A program made the translations under genes and the position numbers. 64,000 bases of DNA from positions 1,550,001 to 1,614,000 of the forward strand of contig OU452232.1 in the NCBI GenBank assembly GCA_911728455.2, written 5' to 3'. The first letter of the stretch is position 1; each line of letters begins with the position of its first letter. The notes under the pieces are model-generated. The model was not told where the DNA came from. It ran no database searches and saw only the letters and a program-made list of their open reading frames with translations. This DNA is from Marthasterias glacialis (taxonomy: Eukaryota > Echinodermata > Asteroidea > Forcipulatida > Asteriidae). Below, piece by piece: positions 1-9,775 of the stretch.

Positions 1-269
1 GATTATAAAGGGGGTAACCCTGTTTCAGCCCCAGGAGTAGGTGGCAATGGCCCTTGGGAAAAACAGTTGATTTGTAGCCCACACCTCGAGTGGCTTACTG
101 GCCTTCTGTGTCTGGCAACTTCCATAAAAACATAACTGAAAAAAAAAAACACTGTCACAACAACAGCGCCCTGAGCACCTGTGGTGGATACTTGCACTTT
201 ATAAGACTTCTTTATCATTATTTTTAATTTCGTAACTTTCAGCTTTATTTATTATTTTATCCTTTGTAG

Positions 270-365
270 GAATTCATATGGGTACAGTTTTAGGATTGCC
301 AATCTCAGGACTACTCTCGGACTCAGACTTTCTAGGTGGATGGCCGTCAGCTTTCTACGTCTTTG
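270..365 (+). CDS. SLC17-like exon 1 of 6 in window
   Basis: The acceptor TTTGTAG ends at 269 and the donor GTAAGT starts at 366. The exon begins inside a Gly codon, whose first base lies upstream of the window, and ends one base into the next Gly codon. It encodes the loop and helix carrying GTVLGLPISGLL and the aromatic GGWPSAFYVF segment, which in SLC17 proteins lies in the middle helices of the N-terminal half. Confidence 0.82.
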
Positions 366-3300
366 GTAAGTCTTCAAGATTCTACAAAAACCAACTTCAC
401 TCATTAAATATGAAAGAGTTACACTGAATATAGGCTCCATGTTCTCTTGTTGGTCACAGAGCTTTTTAAGCCTCTCGATGTCTCGTAGTCCTCTTCTTGG
501 AACAAAAGGACAAAGGTCTGGAATTGGGGATTATACAAAACCACCTATCTTAAAGACGCCCGCTCCTCACCGTTACCCGATGACTGTTTCTGTGGCACAA
601 AACTATCATATGCCCATACCTTGTTTACGTACAATGTGTGTGCCGGTCAAAGTTGATCTTTTGCGGCAGAAATTTGTCGAGTGGGAATCTTTAATAGCCA
701 GAAAACACTGATATATTCAAAACTTTTTTTTGTCCTTGTGTGGGTGAAACAAAGTGTGAGGCAGCGTGTGTCTGGGCTGTGCACGATCAAAGATAGAATG
801 ACTGGGCAACCTTTGCTCCAGTGGTTCAATTTTACACAAGGGTGTCTTTACACAGCTTCTGTTTCCAGGCAGGGGAAACATTTGTGTGTAATTTTACGTC
901 ATCAGGCGCCTACTGGTTTAATCTCAATATCCAGATAAGAAATTAGCAATGACATAATGATGACATCATTGGTCTCAAATAACACTTAATCACATTTGTA
1001 TTATTTAAAAAACTCAAATCTGTATAACTAGAAACAAGGCTGTTATGATTTGAATCCTTGCATTGTATGTGGAAGTTTGATGTATGAAGTTCTTTATATT
1101 TGTTAGTGACCTGATTTGACCTCATTTCCTGTCCAAACTGGAAGTTCCAATAAAATATAATATTTTGAAGCTATAATGGTTTTTATGTTTATATTGCAAT
1201 AATTTATTTAATTAAAATTTTAATGTTTACCTGCTATTCACATGCCCAAACACCTAGTGTTTGTAATTCTACAAATACTAAATTTCTAGTTGTTTTTTTT
1301 TTCTTTTTGAAATGTTTGATTGGTCCCTGAATTGGAACAAATTGAAATAGTAAACTATTCTCCGGTATTGACCACTGTAAAAATGACCAATGTAAAGAAA
1401 GCCCCGCCCACCATTGCACTTTCTTTGCAACGGTTCTATTAATGATACGGTTTGGCTGAGCGGTCAATGATACTGTACTCCAGCTCTCATACTTCTAATC
1501 AGCAGACTGTGGGTTCAAGTACACCTCATCGGCTCAGGACTATAAGGTCATTAGTGCAGAGTGTATGGATTTCATAATATTGATTCTGCATAATGTGGAG
1601 CTTGTGTTAAATTGGGTTAATTGATCAAGAGTGGTCTTCAAAGTAATTGTGTGGCAAAGAGAAACAATCATTTTCTAAGTAAAACCTTGTTTTAATTTTT
1701 TTTTTATTTGATAGATGCATGTTTCATTTAACAACCTATTGATCATTGTGGATATGAAATTGCAACTAACGACCTTATAGCACTGAGCGTACGACCTATT
1801 CTTTTTAACAGCTAGTTGTGGGCACTCCCTATTGTTGTTCTATTATTCCCTTTCTATTGAATTGCCTTGTGGGGACAGGGTTTGACAAAAAAAAATGTCG
1901 TGGGGACCTTTGTTCAATTAATGTCCCCACAAAGGTTTGTGTGCCTACCCACCGCATCACACAGTGCAGAAAATACACAATTCTACTATCCCAGTAGAAT
2001 ACAAGTCTCCATTAACTTTTTGTAACTTTTTGACTATGTAAAACGATCATTATGTTTCCTTCAAACACTAAAGCAGTGGACATCTGAGGTTCCCAAAATG
2101 TTTGAACACTGCAAGACTTAAAAGGGTCTGTATACGTTTGGTAATGACTCTGAAAATTTATGGCAATAATAACTCACTTGGTAAGAAGTACAGCAGCTTT
2201 GGATAGTGTAGTGCATTTTGAGAAATGTTTCACTTCGAAGTACTGCAGTTATGGAAAAATATATCACTTTTTATCCCCCACAAATTTGAATCTGAGAAGC
2301 GTTATGGCCGTAACGCTTCTCAGAATGTGTATGCCAATGACGGATACTTCTTCTGCGTGAACACAACAGCTCCAGATTTTTGGTGATATCTCAAAAACGC
2401 TACCACCTTTTGAACTGAAATTTACACAAGTTAGTTTTATGGCATATAATCTACAATTTTATAGCATTAAGGCAAATGTACGGTTCCAAAAACCAAAGGT
2501 ATACTTTGCCTTTAAACAGTCTATGACAACTCTTTGTTTATAATTAATAAATCATAAATCAGCTGAAAACAAACTTGTTGTGACCCCCTTATATAAATTT
2601 TATTAAATTTAGTTAATGCTTTTGCCACAACAACAGTCCTTGCCTGTGTGGTAGCAATGAAACTCAGACATTTTGGTTACATTGCTTATTCCACCAGTCA
2701 CGTCACATCATGAGCAAGGCTTGTTTGAAAAAAATATCAAGGGGATGATACAAGATACATTTCAGCTGAATCATTATTTATAAGTCACAAATTTTTCCAT
2801 TGCATATGGACAAGGTAGTACAGCACATATCCTTTCATGATATGTTGGACTTCCACAAGATCTTCTGACTGGCACCCCCCTCAAAACAAAGATATTGACA
2901 AAATAGGGAGACCACCAACATTAAGGCTAGATAGCACAGTTGGTACATCATGGACAGGTTAGTCAGGAGGTTGCAGGCTCAAATTTGTATCTTTGCTCAC
3001 CCAATTTGATTTAAATTTACCTACTTGGTTTCCCATATGGTTTGTTATTTGAGAAATGATAAACTGTAGTAACTTCAAAGAGTCGAAGTATTTATGAGCT
3101 GTGTTTATTTTATTTTCCCTCAGGTACATTTGCACTGATATGGTTCGCCTTCTGGATGATTCTTGTACATGATAAACCATCAAAACATCCACGTATATCA
3201 GATGTAGAAAGAGTCTATATTGAAACGTCAATTGGGGATAAAGATGATGTAAGTAATCAATCTCAGAAAGAAACTAACTTTACCTATTTTACAGGAATTC

Positions 3301-6300
3301 TTCTTCTTTTTTTTCATTGTTCCGCCCCCCCTGGCGGTATTCTGTTGGGGGGAACTGCTGGAATCCTTTTTCGTTGAGGGTATCGCTGGCACAAAGAAAC
3401 CCTGACTTGACAATGCCAATAGAACAAAGATTCTCTTTATTGGATCTTCCATTTTGTTTCTTAAAAGAAAGTTTATAAATTAATCAAACCTATTAGAATA
3501 GCTATTTGAAATTGAACATTTTCAGGGACTGATCGGAGCATTTTTTGCTATAAATTGATTTGTACACATGTACAGGGAAAAGGTGTATTCTCTGTCATGC
3601 CTGCATGTACGGAACTACATAAGATGCAGGCATCAGAAGTTGGTAACATTTCAACAATTTTAGTGTACATTCATTGACATGCACTGCCTTTTGTATGTGC
3701 AACAAATTCTCACAAAGCTAGGTCAACATTCCGCCGGAAAGAAATTATGACTGCTTCTATGTTTGATTAAATCATAAAGGAATTTATTACTTTATATACC
3801 GGTATGCAATTTTTGAAGTTATCAATAATGTGAAGGTTTGAAACATTTAACCAATGAGTGCAGCTCTTGTGTTCCTTAGAACGCCAACAGTTTGCGGGAT
3901 TTTTGTGGGTTAGATCACTTTGCCACGTCTTCATAAAGATTTTAAACTGAAGAGGGTATATTTTGTAATATTTTGCAGGGTTATTCCGTACCATTGTGGA
4001 GTATAATGACTTCTGCACCAGTGTGGGGCCTCGTGATTTCTTTTTTCTGCACTACATGGGGCTTTTATACTTTACTGACAAACTTACCAACATACCTCAA
4101 AGTTATACTGGGATTTGATTTATCACAGGTTAGTGTCCTCTCTTAGTTTATTGACCTTAAATGTATCATGCATGTATATCATTGACTATAATATCAAAAA
4201 GGGATGGTACATCATTGGTTATTGGAAGAGTACATTCATTCCAATCCTCTAGTTATCAGAAAACATATCATAGAGGGATGGTACATCATTGGTTATTGGA
4301 AGAGTACATTCATTCCAATCCTCTAGTTATCAAGAAACATATCAAACAGGGATGGTACATCATTGGTTATTGAAAGAGTACATTCATTCCAATCCTCTAG
4401 TTATCAAGAAACATATCATAAAGGGATGGTACATCATTGGTTATTTGAAGAGTACAATCATTTCAATCCTCTAGTTATCAAGAAACATATCGAAGAGGGG
4501 TGGTACTTTATTGATTATTGGAAGAGTACATTTCGTCTCAGAGCTGACATACTGACGAATAACCTACATTGCAGATCTGACATACCGGCGAATATGTAAT
4601 AGTATTACTGTAGCGTATTCGCCGGTATGTCAGATCTGTAAATTAGGTTATTCGTCAGTATGTCAGCTCTGCGACGATTTGTTCCAATCTTCTAGTTATC
4701 AAGAAATATAACATAAAGGGATGGTACATCATTGGTTTTTTGAAGAGTACATTCATTCCAATCCTCTAGTTATCAAGAAACATATCATAAAGGGATGGTA
4801 CACCATTGGTTATTGGAAGAGTACATTCATTCCAATCCTGTAGTTTTCAAGAAACATATCAAAAAGGGATGGTACATCATTGGTTATTGGAAGAGTACAT
4901 TCATTCCAATCCTCTAGTTATCAAGAAACATATCATAAAGGGATGGTACATCATTGGTTATTAGAAGAGTACATTCATTCCAATCCTCTAGTTATCAAGA
5001 AACATATCATAAAGGGATGGTACATCATTGGTTATTGGAAGAGTACATTCATTCCAATCCTCTAGTTATCAAGAAACATATCATAAAGGGATGGTACATC
5101 ATTGGTTATTGGAAGAGTACATTCATTCCAATCCTGTAGTTATCAAGAAACATATCATAAAGGGATGGTACATCATTGGTTATTGGAAGAGTACATTCAT
5201 TCCAATCCTGTAGTTTTCAAGAAACATATCAAAAAGGGATGGTACATCATTGGTTATTGGAAGAGTACATTCATTCCAATCCTCTAGTTATCAAGAAACA
5301 TATCATAAAGGGATGGTACATCATTGGTTATTGGAAGAGTTCATTCATTCCAATCATCTGGCTGTATTTTGCCTTCCTCAACTGGGCCAAATTCAGTCAT
5401 TTTTCTGTTGTACACTTTTAGTTGGGGCAGGGAGTCCTGATAAAGTGTACGGATTGTATGCTTGTGAAAATGTTGAGAATTTTGAATGCCCCCTAAAATT
5501 TGAATTATCTAACTGGTACCCATTTCAGAGTGGTTTCCTGGCTGCTGTACCATACCTAGCTTTGTGGTGTGTTATGCTTACCAGTGGACAAATAGCTGAC
5601 TATCTCATAAGTCGTCAGATATTTTCCGTGACGACAACCAGAAAGATCGTCTCTTCATTAGGTAAATCAGCAAGCTCATTCATTTTTTTTGTGACCATAC
5701 TGTGATGTGTAAAAAACACTGTATTTTGTACTCAGTGCTTTTCTAAGGTGTACTCGAGTGGGATTTGAACCCACAATCCCGCCATTCTTGAGCAGGTGTC
5801 TCAACTCTGTGTCCAGAAGAAGGTCGTAAGGCTGAACAACTTTTTTTCCAGTCACACAATTTACAACCTTTTTCTCCAGCAGAAGCTCACAATTATTAAT
5901 GATAATGAAAAATATGACATATAGCTGTTGTAAACTTGATGCTAGAATTACTCCCACGACATGGTTTCCCATTCCTATGCGGAATTTAACTTTTCTGAAT
6001 GACTTACAAATAGCAGAAAAAAGACCAAACTTTCACACTCAGTTTTCTTGAAACACAATTGTAGACATTAGTTGCTTATGACCTTTTGTTGTATGTCCTT
6101 CTTCCGGGCCATGACGAACTACTAGACCAAGTGTGCCCAGTGACAAGAGGACAGGGCAATTCCTGAAATTAGTAGAGGATATTGTGACGGTTTGACAGAT
6201 GTAATTATTTGATAAAAAAATATTGCTTTGGTTTGACCGGATTCTAAACTGATGTGTGATAAGCACATGACAAACTACTAAACCAAGTGTGCCCAGTGAC

Positions 6301-8237
6301 AAGAGGACAGGGCAACTCCTGAAATTAGTAGAGGATATTGTGACAGTTTGATAGATGGAATTATTTGATAAAAAATATTATTCTGGTTTGACCGATACCC
6401 TACACTGATGTTTGATAAGCACTATATACTCGGTGCTTACCGAGTCCTGCAGAAAACAAAATTCCTGTGGCAAACTGCTGGCCTTTCATTAGCAGGCATG
6501 CTTTGTGGTTTGGTGGTTCATACATGCGCACTACAATGCAGGGGTCAGGGGTTCATATGTTAGTAGCATGCCTGGGAATTTTTCTTTTTCAACAAGTATC
6601 GATTCAACAGTGATTTGGGTAAGTTGGTTTCACCTGTAATAAGAAACAAATCTGTGTACTTTTAATAGTGAAGGCCCCTTAATTTTTGCCCGCAACTGTT
6701 GATAAAACTTGCATCTTTAAATTGATATTTATTTTGATTTCTGTTTTTGTTTTTTTTTGTTCTTTAAATAGGTTTAACCTTGGCAGGCACCTTCCTTGTG
6801 TTTACTGGTTATGTTGGATGTAATCAAACATTAGCTGTGACGATGCTGACGCTGTCCATGACCTTTTCTGGCCTGAATTCAGCAGGGATTTCTGTTAACC
6901 ATTTAGACATTGCTCCTAGATATGCCGGCTTGCTCATGGGAATTACCAACATGGTAGGCAGCATACCTGGCTTTCTGGGCCCAGTGCTTGTGGGTGTACT
7001 CACCGAAGATCAAGTAAGTTTACCTGTGGTAATCTCTGTTTATCTCAAGTTTCTCGAGTCTCTCCCAGTAATCATATGATTCTCGCAGTTTTTAATCTTC
7101 TGCTGTGAAGATCTGGAATGACTTACATATACCTAAATACAATAATACTAACAATAAGAATATTAAAAATAATAATAGTAATAACACTAAATTGAGAGGT
7201 GAGTCATCCTTACTTGCAGTTGGTTATCTGAATTGCAAAGGATGCGGCTATAAAGTAATCAAGTTGCAGGCACATAAAGGTACCTTTTGGCAGCCAGCCA
7301 CAATGACCCACATTTGGCCAAGAAGCAGAGTGGTAAATTGAAAGTGTTTGATTTGATTGATCACCCAAAAAATCTCCACAGCATGGGAGAGAATCGAATC
7401 ACAACTCTATTTACATACAACCCTAACAGGGATTTAAACTAGGGTCTCAGTGGTGAGAGGTGAGTGCTTCATGCACTAGCCATCAATGCCACGTGTTAAA
7501 CTGGCTGAAATTTCAGGACACATATTTAAGTGTACTTTTCCTTCACTGTCTTTAAGCACTAATTGTCTTATCTCTAGTGCAGTGGGACCTCTAGGTGATA
7601 TACCCTTTAGAAGAACTGTCTTAGTATAATTACTTCATGATATCGCAGCATGCAAAACAAAGATCACAGTTGATTTGTGCCTGTAACTCCTGGAGTCGGG
7701 CTATGTTCTTAGATCTCAAGGGTCTTTCGCAGGATCCTAGCTGTTCCCCAAAACTACCCTCACAGTTGTGCCTATTCAGATTGATAGTCTGGCATTGGAG
7801 GGAAATTGGAGATTCAAGCATGCCATTGCAGATTATTAGGTGTCCAGCATTTTTTAGGAATGTCTTTGTATATTCTACATAGTTTAGTCATGGTTTAATT
7901 TTGACTACGATATTTTCAACACCAAATATACAGTCCAGGTATTCTGAAAATAAGTCTTGTGGGTTGTCCAGCGAACTGGTTAAATGAACTTGAGTTTATG
8001 TAATGAAGCTGTGTCTGTGTCTGTGTGTGTTTTCTTCTTGGATAGGAAACTTTCCAGCGTTGGAGTTTGATATTCTGGATCTCTTTTGGGATCTACTTGC
8101 TTGGTACGATCGTTTTCCTCATTTTAGGATCAGGAGTGAAGCAACCCTGGGCTATGGATTCAAAAGAAACATCAGAAATAAGAAATCAAGATATTAATCA
8201 TTCAATAAAGAAAGATGTTGGACCAATCAACGCCTAG
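270..8237 (+). CDS. SLC17-family (sialin-like) anion transporter, C-terminal six exons (5' part outside the window)
   Basis: Exons 270-365, 3124-3248, 3979-4128, 5529-5661, 6772-7013 and 8046-8237 join into one open frame of 312 codons ending in TAG. All junctions are AG/GT, and intron phases agree on both sides (1, 1, 0, 0, 1, 0). Family signatures appear in order: GTVLGLPISGLL, GGWPSAFYVFG, HPRISDVERVYIETS, FYTLLTNLPTYLK, PYLALWCVMLTSGQIAD and INHLDIAPRYAGLLMGITN-like text (here VNHLDIAPRYAGLLMGITN). SLC17 proteins are 12-helix major facilitator carriers for organic anions (sialic acid, glutamate, phosphate or urate) in lysosomal, vesicle or plasma membranes. Sialin has about 495 residues, so roughly the C-terminal 60% is present and the start codon lies upstream of the window. 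Which SLC17 paralogue this is, and its substrate, cannot be decided here. No frame break is seen, so the gene looks intact in this part. Confidence 0.88.
366..1442. other. Intron sequence, no recognised feature
   Basis: This is the first part of the 2.76-kb intron of the SLC17-like gene. I see no conserved coding segment in any frame. Short open frames at 439-711 and 681-938 lack recognisable motifs. Confidence 0.5.
1443..1570 (+). mobile_element. tRNA-Leu-like SINE remnant
   Basis: The A-box-like TTTGGCTGAGCGGTC at about 1450 resembles the D-arm of tRNA-Leu/Ser. About 60 bp later, GTGGGTTCAAGTAC resembles a B box. The spacing fits a tRNA-derived RNA polymerase III promoter. The T-arm does not close, so this is a degraded SINE head rather than a tRNA gene. 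It sits in an intron of the SLC17-like gene. Confidence 0.5.
1861..1926. repeat. Short imperfect inverted repeat (TGTGGGGACA ... TGTCCCCACA)
   Basis: CCTTGTGGGGACAGG at about 1865 is mirrored by AATGTCCCCACAAAGG at about 1919. A third GTGGGGAC copy lies between them. This is probably the core of an old foldback element. No target duplication is visible. Confidence 0.4.
2118..2515. mobile_element. MITE with TTAA ends and a central hairpin
   Basis: The element starts TTAAAAGGGTCTGTATACG and ends TATACTTTGCCTTTAA. The ends are imperfect inverted repeats that include a TTAA tetranucleotide, the target used by piggyBac-type transposases. The centre (2292-2323) is a perfect 13-bp stem, CTGAGAAGCGTTA, with a 6-base loop. 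At about 398 bp and with no coding potential, it fits a non-autonomous element. MITEs with TTAAAGGCA-type ends are, from general knowledge, frequent in echinoderm genomes. Confidence 0.55.
2516..3123. other. Intron sequence, nothing recognised
   Basis: This is the remaining part of the intron before the exon at 3124. It is AT-rich, with no repeat or coding signal that I can support. Confidence 0.4.
3124..3248 (+). CDS. SLC17-like exon 2 of 6 in window
   Basis: The acceptor CTCAG ends at 3123 and the donor GTAAGT starts at 3249. The exon completes the split Gly codon and encodes a Trp-rich helix (IWFAFWMILV), followed by the cytosolic loop with the family signature HPRISDVERVYIETS. Sialin has the equivalent H-x-RIS-x-x-E-x-x-YI pattern. 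It ends in frame at GDKDD. Confidence 0.87.
3249..3978. other. Intron sequence, nothing recognised
   Basis: This 730-bp intron lies between the exons encoding the HPRIS and FYTLLT segments. It has a C-run and a G-run at 3324-3353 that could pair, but no further structure or coding signal. Confidence 0.4.
3979..4128 (+). CDS. SLC17-like exon 3 of 6 in window
   Basis: The acceptor TTTTGCAG ends at 3978 and the donor CAG/GTTAGT is at 4129. Fifty codons include VPLWSIMTSAPVWGL and FYTLLTNLPTYLK, matching the VPW/L..IL.S.P.WA and FYTLLT.LPTY segments of sialin. Helix 7 lies here. The exon ends in frame at FDLSQ, about 60 bp before the 74-bp minisatellite. Confidence 0.87.
4190..5357 (+). repeat. 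74-bp minisatellite filling an SLC17-like intron
   Basis: About 14 copies of a 74-bp unit run head to tail. Landmarks are GGGATGGTACATCATTGGTT and TCTAGTTATCAAGAAACATA. Copies between 4870 and 5330 are nearly identical, which implies recent expansion, while those at 4440-4530 are more diverged. Because 74 is not a multiple of 3, the frame changes every unit, so the many short overlapping frames here are artefacts. The array starts about 60 bp after one exon and ends about 170 bp before the next. A foldback element interrupts it at 4533-4677. Confidence 0.9.
4533..4677. mobile_element. Foldback (MITE-like) insertion inside the 74-bp array
   Basis: The two halves form a long hairpin. The left arm from CGTCTCAGAGCTGACATACT is mirrored by the right arm ending AGTATGTCAGCTCTGCGACG, with only a few mismatches and a loop of roughly 12 bases near 4600-4611. 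Each arm contains two related direct sub-repeats (CTGACATACTGACGAATAA and CTGACATACCGGCGAATAT). The flanking 74-bp monomer is split at GAGTACATT. I cannot define a clear target-site duplication. Confidence 0.6.
5529..5661 (+). CDS. SLC17-like exon 4 of 6 in window
   Basis: The acceptor CATTTCAG ends at 5528 and the donor GTAAAT starts at 5662. The exon encodes SGFLAAVPYLALWCVMLTSG followed by QIADYL and a basic R-K-I segment. It corresponds to NGFLSSLPYLGSW...SGQ.AD of sialin, helix 8 and the following loop. It ends one base into a Gly codon. It lies about 170 bp downstream of the minisatellite that fills the preceding intron. Confidence 0.87.
5735..5830 (-). mobile_element. tRNA-Leu-like SINE remnant (T-arm half)
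   Basis: On the minus strand, GTGGG-TTCAAAT-CCCAC makes a perfect T-arm, with CTCAAGA upstream resembling a Leu(CAA) anticodon loop. The acceptor and D-arms cannot be closed, so this is not a functional tRNA. It is most simply an old tRNA-derived SINE in an intron. Confidence 0.45.
6117..6425. repeat. Two-copy tandem duplication, 156-bp period
   Basis: The segment starting AACTACTAGACCAAGTGTGC at 6117 recurs at 6273 with few differences. Both copies contain GGACAGGGCAA and TTAGTAGAGGATATTGTGAC. It lies in the intron before the longest SLC17-like exon. Confidence 0.75.
6487..6600 (+). repeat. Weak tRNA-like SINE fragment
   Basis: GTGGTTTGGTGGTTCATACATG followed after about 25 bp by GGGGTCAGGGGTTCATATG loosely resembles A-box and B-box spacing. 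The match is weak and the boundaries are guesses. Confidence 0.2.
6772..7013 (+). CDS. SLC17-like exon 5 of 6 in window
   Basis: The acceptor AAATAG ends at 6771 and the donor GTAAGT starts at 7014. This is the longest exon, with about 80 codons. It holds FTGYVGCNQTLAV, then the most conserved C-terminal SLC17 signature, VNHLDIAPRYAGLLMGITN, then IPGFLGPVLVGVLT. Helices 9 to 11 are encoded here. The exon ends in frame at EDQ. Confidence 0.9.
7380..7500 (-). mobile_element. tRNA-derived SINE remnant
   Basis: On the minus strand, GATGGCTAGTGCATGAAGCA resembles an A box and AGTTTAAATCCCTGTTAGGG a B box. The tail then contains GTGATTCGATTCTCTCCCA, typical of the tRNA-unrelated body of marine invertebrate SINEs. 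It lies in the last SLC17-like intron. Confidence 0.45.
8046..8237 (+). CDS. SLC17-like terminal exon 6, with stop codon
   Basis: The acceptor TTGGATAG ends at 8045. Sixty-three codons and TAG follow. The exon opens with ETFQRWSLIFWISFGIYLLG, the usual Q-x-W-x-x-x-F-x-x-x-x-x-x-x-x-G pattern before and within helix 12, then WAMDSKE and a hydrophilic tail rich in Asn, Lys and Asp. The tail length is normal for the family. No dileucine sorting signal is visible, but in sialin that signal is N-terminal and would lie outside this window. Confidence 0.88.
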   Translation, partial: ETFQRWSLIFWISFGIYLLGTIVFLILGSGVKQPWAMDSKETSEIRNQDINHSIKKDVGPINA

Positions 8238-8239
8238 AT

Positions 8240-9770
8240 TGATCTTTACTGTTGGGCCAATAGACTGTGCAAGTCTTGCACATACGTGCTGGTATTAGGA
8301 CTTCCGGTACCAAGTTGAGTTTACCTGTGCAAGATTCTGTTTCTTCAAATACTTTAGTTTCACATAGTTTATGGCTATAAGAATTACATCAGCTATAAAA
8401 ATTATATTGCATTGTTGGGAAAGTAAAATTTAGTGATGAAGCGTATGAAAGTCAAATATATTTAACAAATCAACTAAGAAAACCAGAGAATAAGACTTGA
8501 CCTCAGTTTCCGGTTACTTGTAAGTAATTAAGAATTTTGCCCAACTGACGTTGATGCTGTCATTAAACCTGTGTAATGTTTGCAGTTTAGAATCACTGAG
8601 GTCGAATAAGCATCCTGGACTAAAAATTTAATTTTGTTTTAATGTCAATTTTAACAACACTTGATGGGTATTTTCTTTTCAAGAATTCTTTGATCGAAAC
8701 TTGGAAAAGAAATTTGATTTCATAAAAAAAGAATAAAGTCTTTTTTTGACTTGTTTTCTCATTTGCGATATAGGCGAGACTCGCACAGTCTATCCTTGGC
8801 AAGGTTGAATGTTAAAGGTTTGAAATGTTTAATGATATGTAATTGGTAGCAATATCAAAAAAATATCATGAAAGTTTTCAAATTGAGAGCTTATTTTAAA
8901 GGCTTTATACCAGTTTAGAAGTTTTTATTTTGAAATACATTGTAGAGGTTTCTTGTTTTACTTGCCAAGGAAAGAACATGAACATGCACAAGATCTCTAA
9001 CTCACAACATAGACCTAAATTATTAGACCCCCCCCCTCTTAACTGCGACCATGTCTTCTCAAAACCAATGCTGTACAAACCCTCTAGCCATTATCAAATT
9101 TCCCCTGAGCTACACTATGGCTAACTAATAGTACTTTGATGACCTTAATGACCTAAATGAGACAATTGGTGGCCAACTGGTCTCTGATTGACTTTCAAAA
9201 ATGCATTTGTGATTTTGAGTCACCATCTGTCAAGTTCAAGGGATTGATTGTCATTGCTTGAATTTGAGTCCATGCCATAAAAAAATACCTTAAGTTGAGC
9301 TTGAGGCAAAGACTCTGCACTCCTGAGTTTTTACAAGTCATTTTGTAAGCTGGGATTATGTCATTGGTGCTCAATTGTTTCGTCTTTCACTGATGGGTTG
9401 CAAAGAAACGCTTAAAGCATTTTAATTAGCTCCTGATGGGATCAACATTTTAGTACCATTTAAGCTGGTTATTAATAGTTATGCTGATTTTACTATTTAA
9501 ACTGTTGATTACTATTTAGTATTTGCAAGATATGCTGGCGGATAGTATACAAATCCAGATATTGACTGCCATGAGTGGCACAGTCAAGCTAGCCAGGTAA
9601 AGGTAAAGATTGTGTACCAATCTTCCAAAGAAATATATCCAAATATTGTCACAAAATCGTAATCCGTTTTTTTATTATTGTCACTGAAGTTGAAAACTAG
9701 AGTATGGAATTGAACTGTTCTTGCCAAACCAATTATGTTTTAGCCATTAAAAATGAACGTGTTTGCTTAC
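8240..9770. other. 3' flank of the SLC17-like gene, no gene recognised
   Basis: This AT-rich sequence includes the probable 3' UTR. No exon, RNA gene or repeat that I can support, apart from a short C-run at about 9030. Confidence 0.45.
8732..8737 (+). promoter_or_regulatory. Possible polyadenylation signal AATAAA of the SLC17-like gene
   Basis: An AATAAA hexamer lies about 495 bp after the stop codon, followed by a T-run and a GT-containing stretch. It is a plausible cleavage signal, but the region is AT-rich and chance hexamers are common. An AATAAA also occurs inside the last coding exon. Confidence 0.3.
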
Positions 9771-9775
9771 TTATC

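Noticed and set aside
1443..1570. Functional tRNA gene
   Set aside because: A-box and B-box are present, but stems do not close.
4161..5705. Series of similar 61-151 codon frames
   Set aside because: They are shifted readings of the 74-bp intronic minisatellite, and the last one runs into the real exon in the wrong frame.
5735..5830. Functional tRNA-Leu gene on the minus strand
   Set aside because: Only the T-arm and an anticodon-like loop are recognisable. The acceptor, D-arm and anticodon stems do not pair.
7095..7140. LINE C-terminal motif (VKIWNDLHIP)
   Set aside because: Only a few residues match, and the following sequence is low-complexity AAT repeat. Too weak to call.
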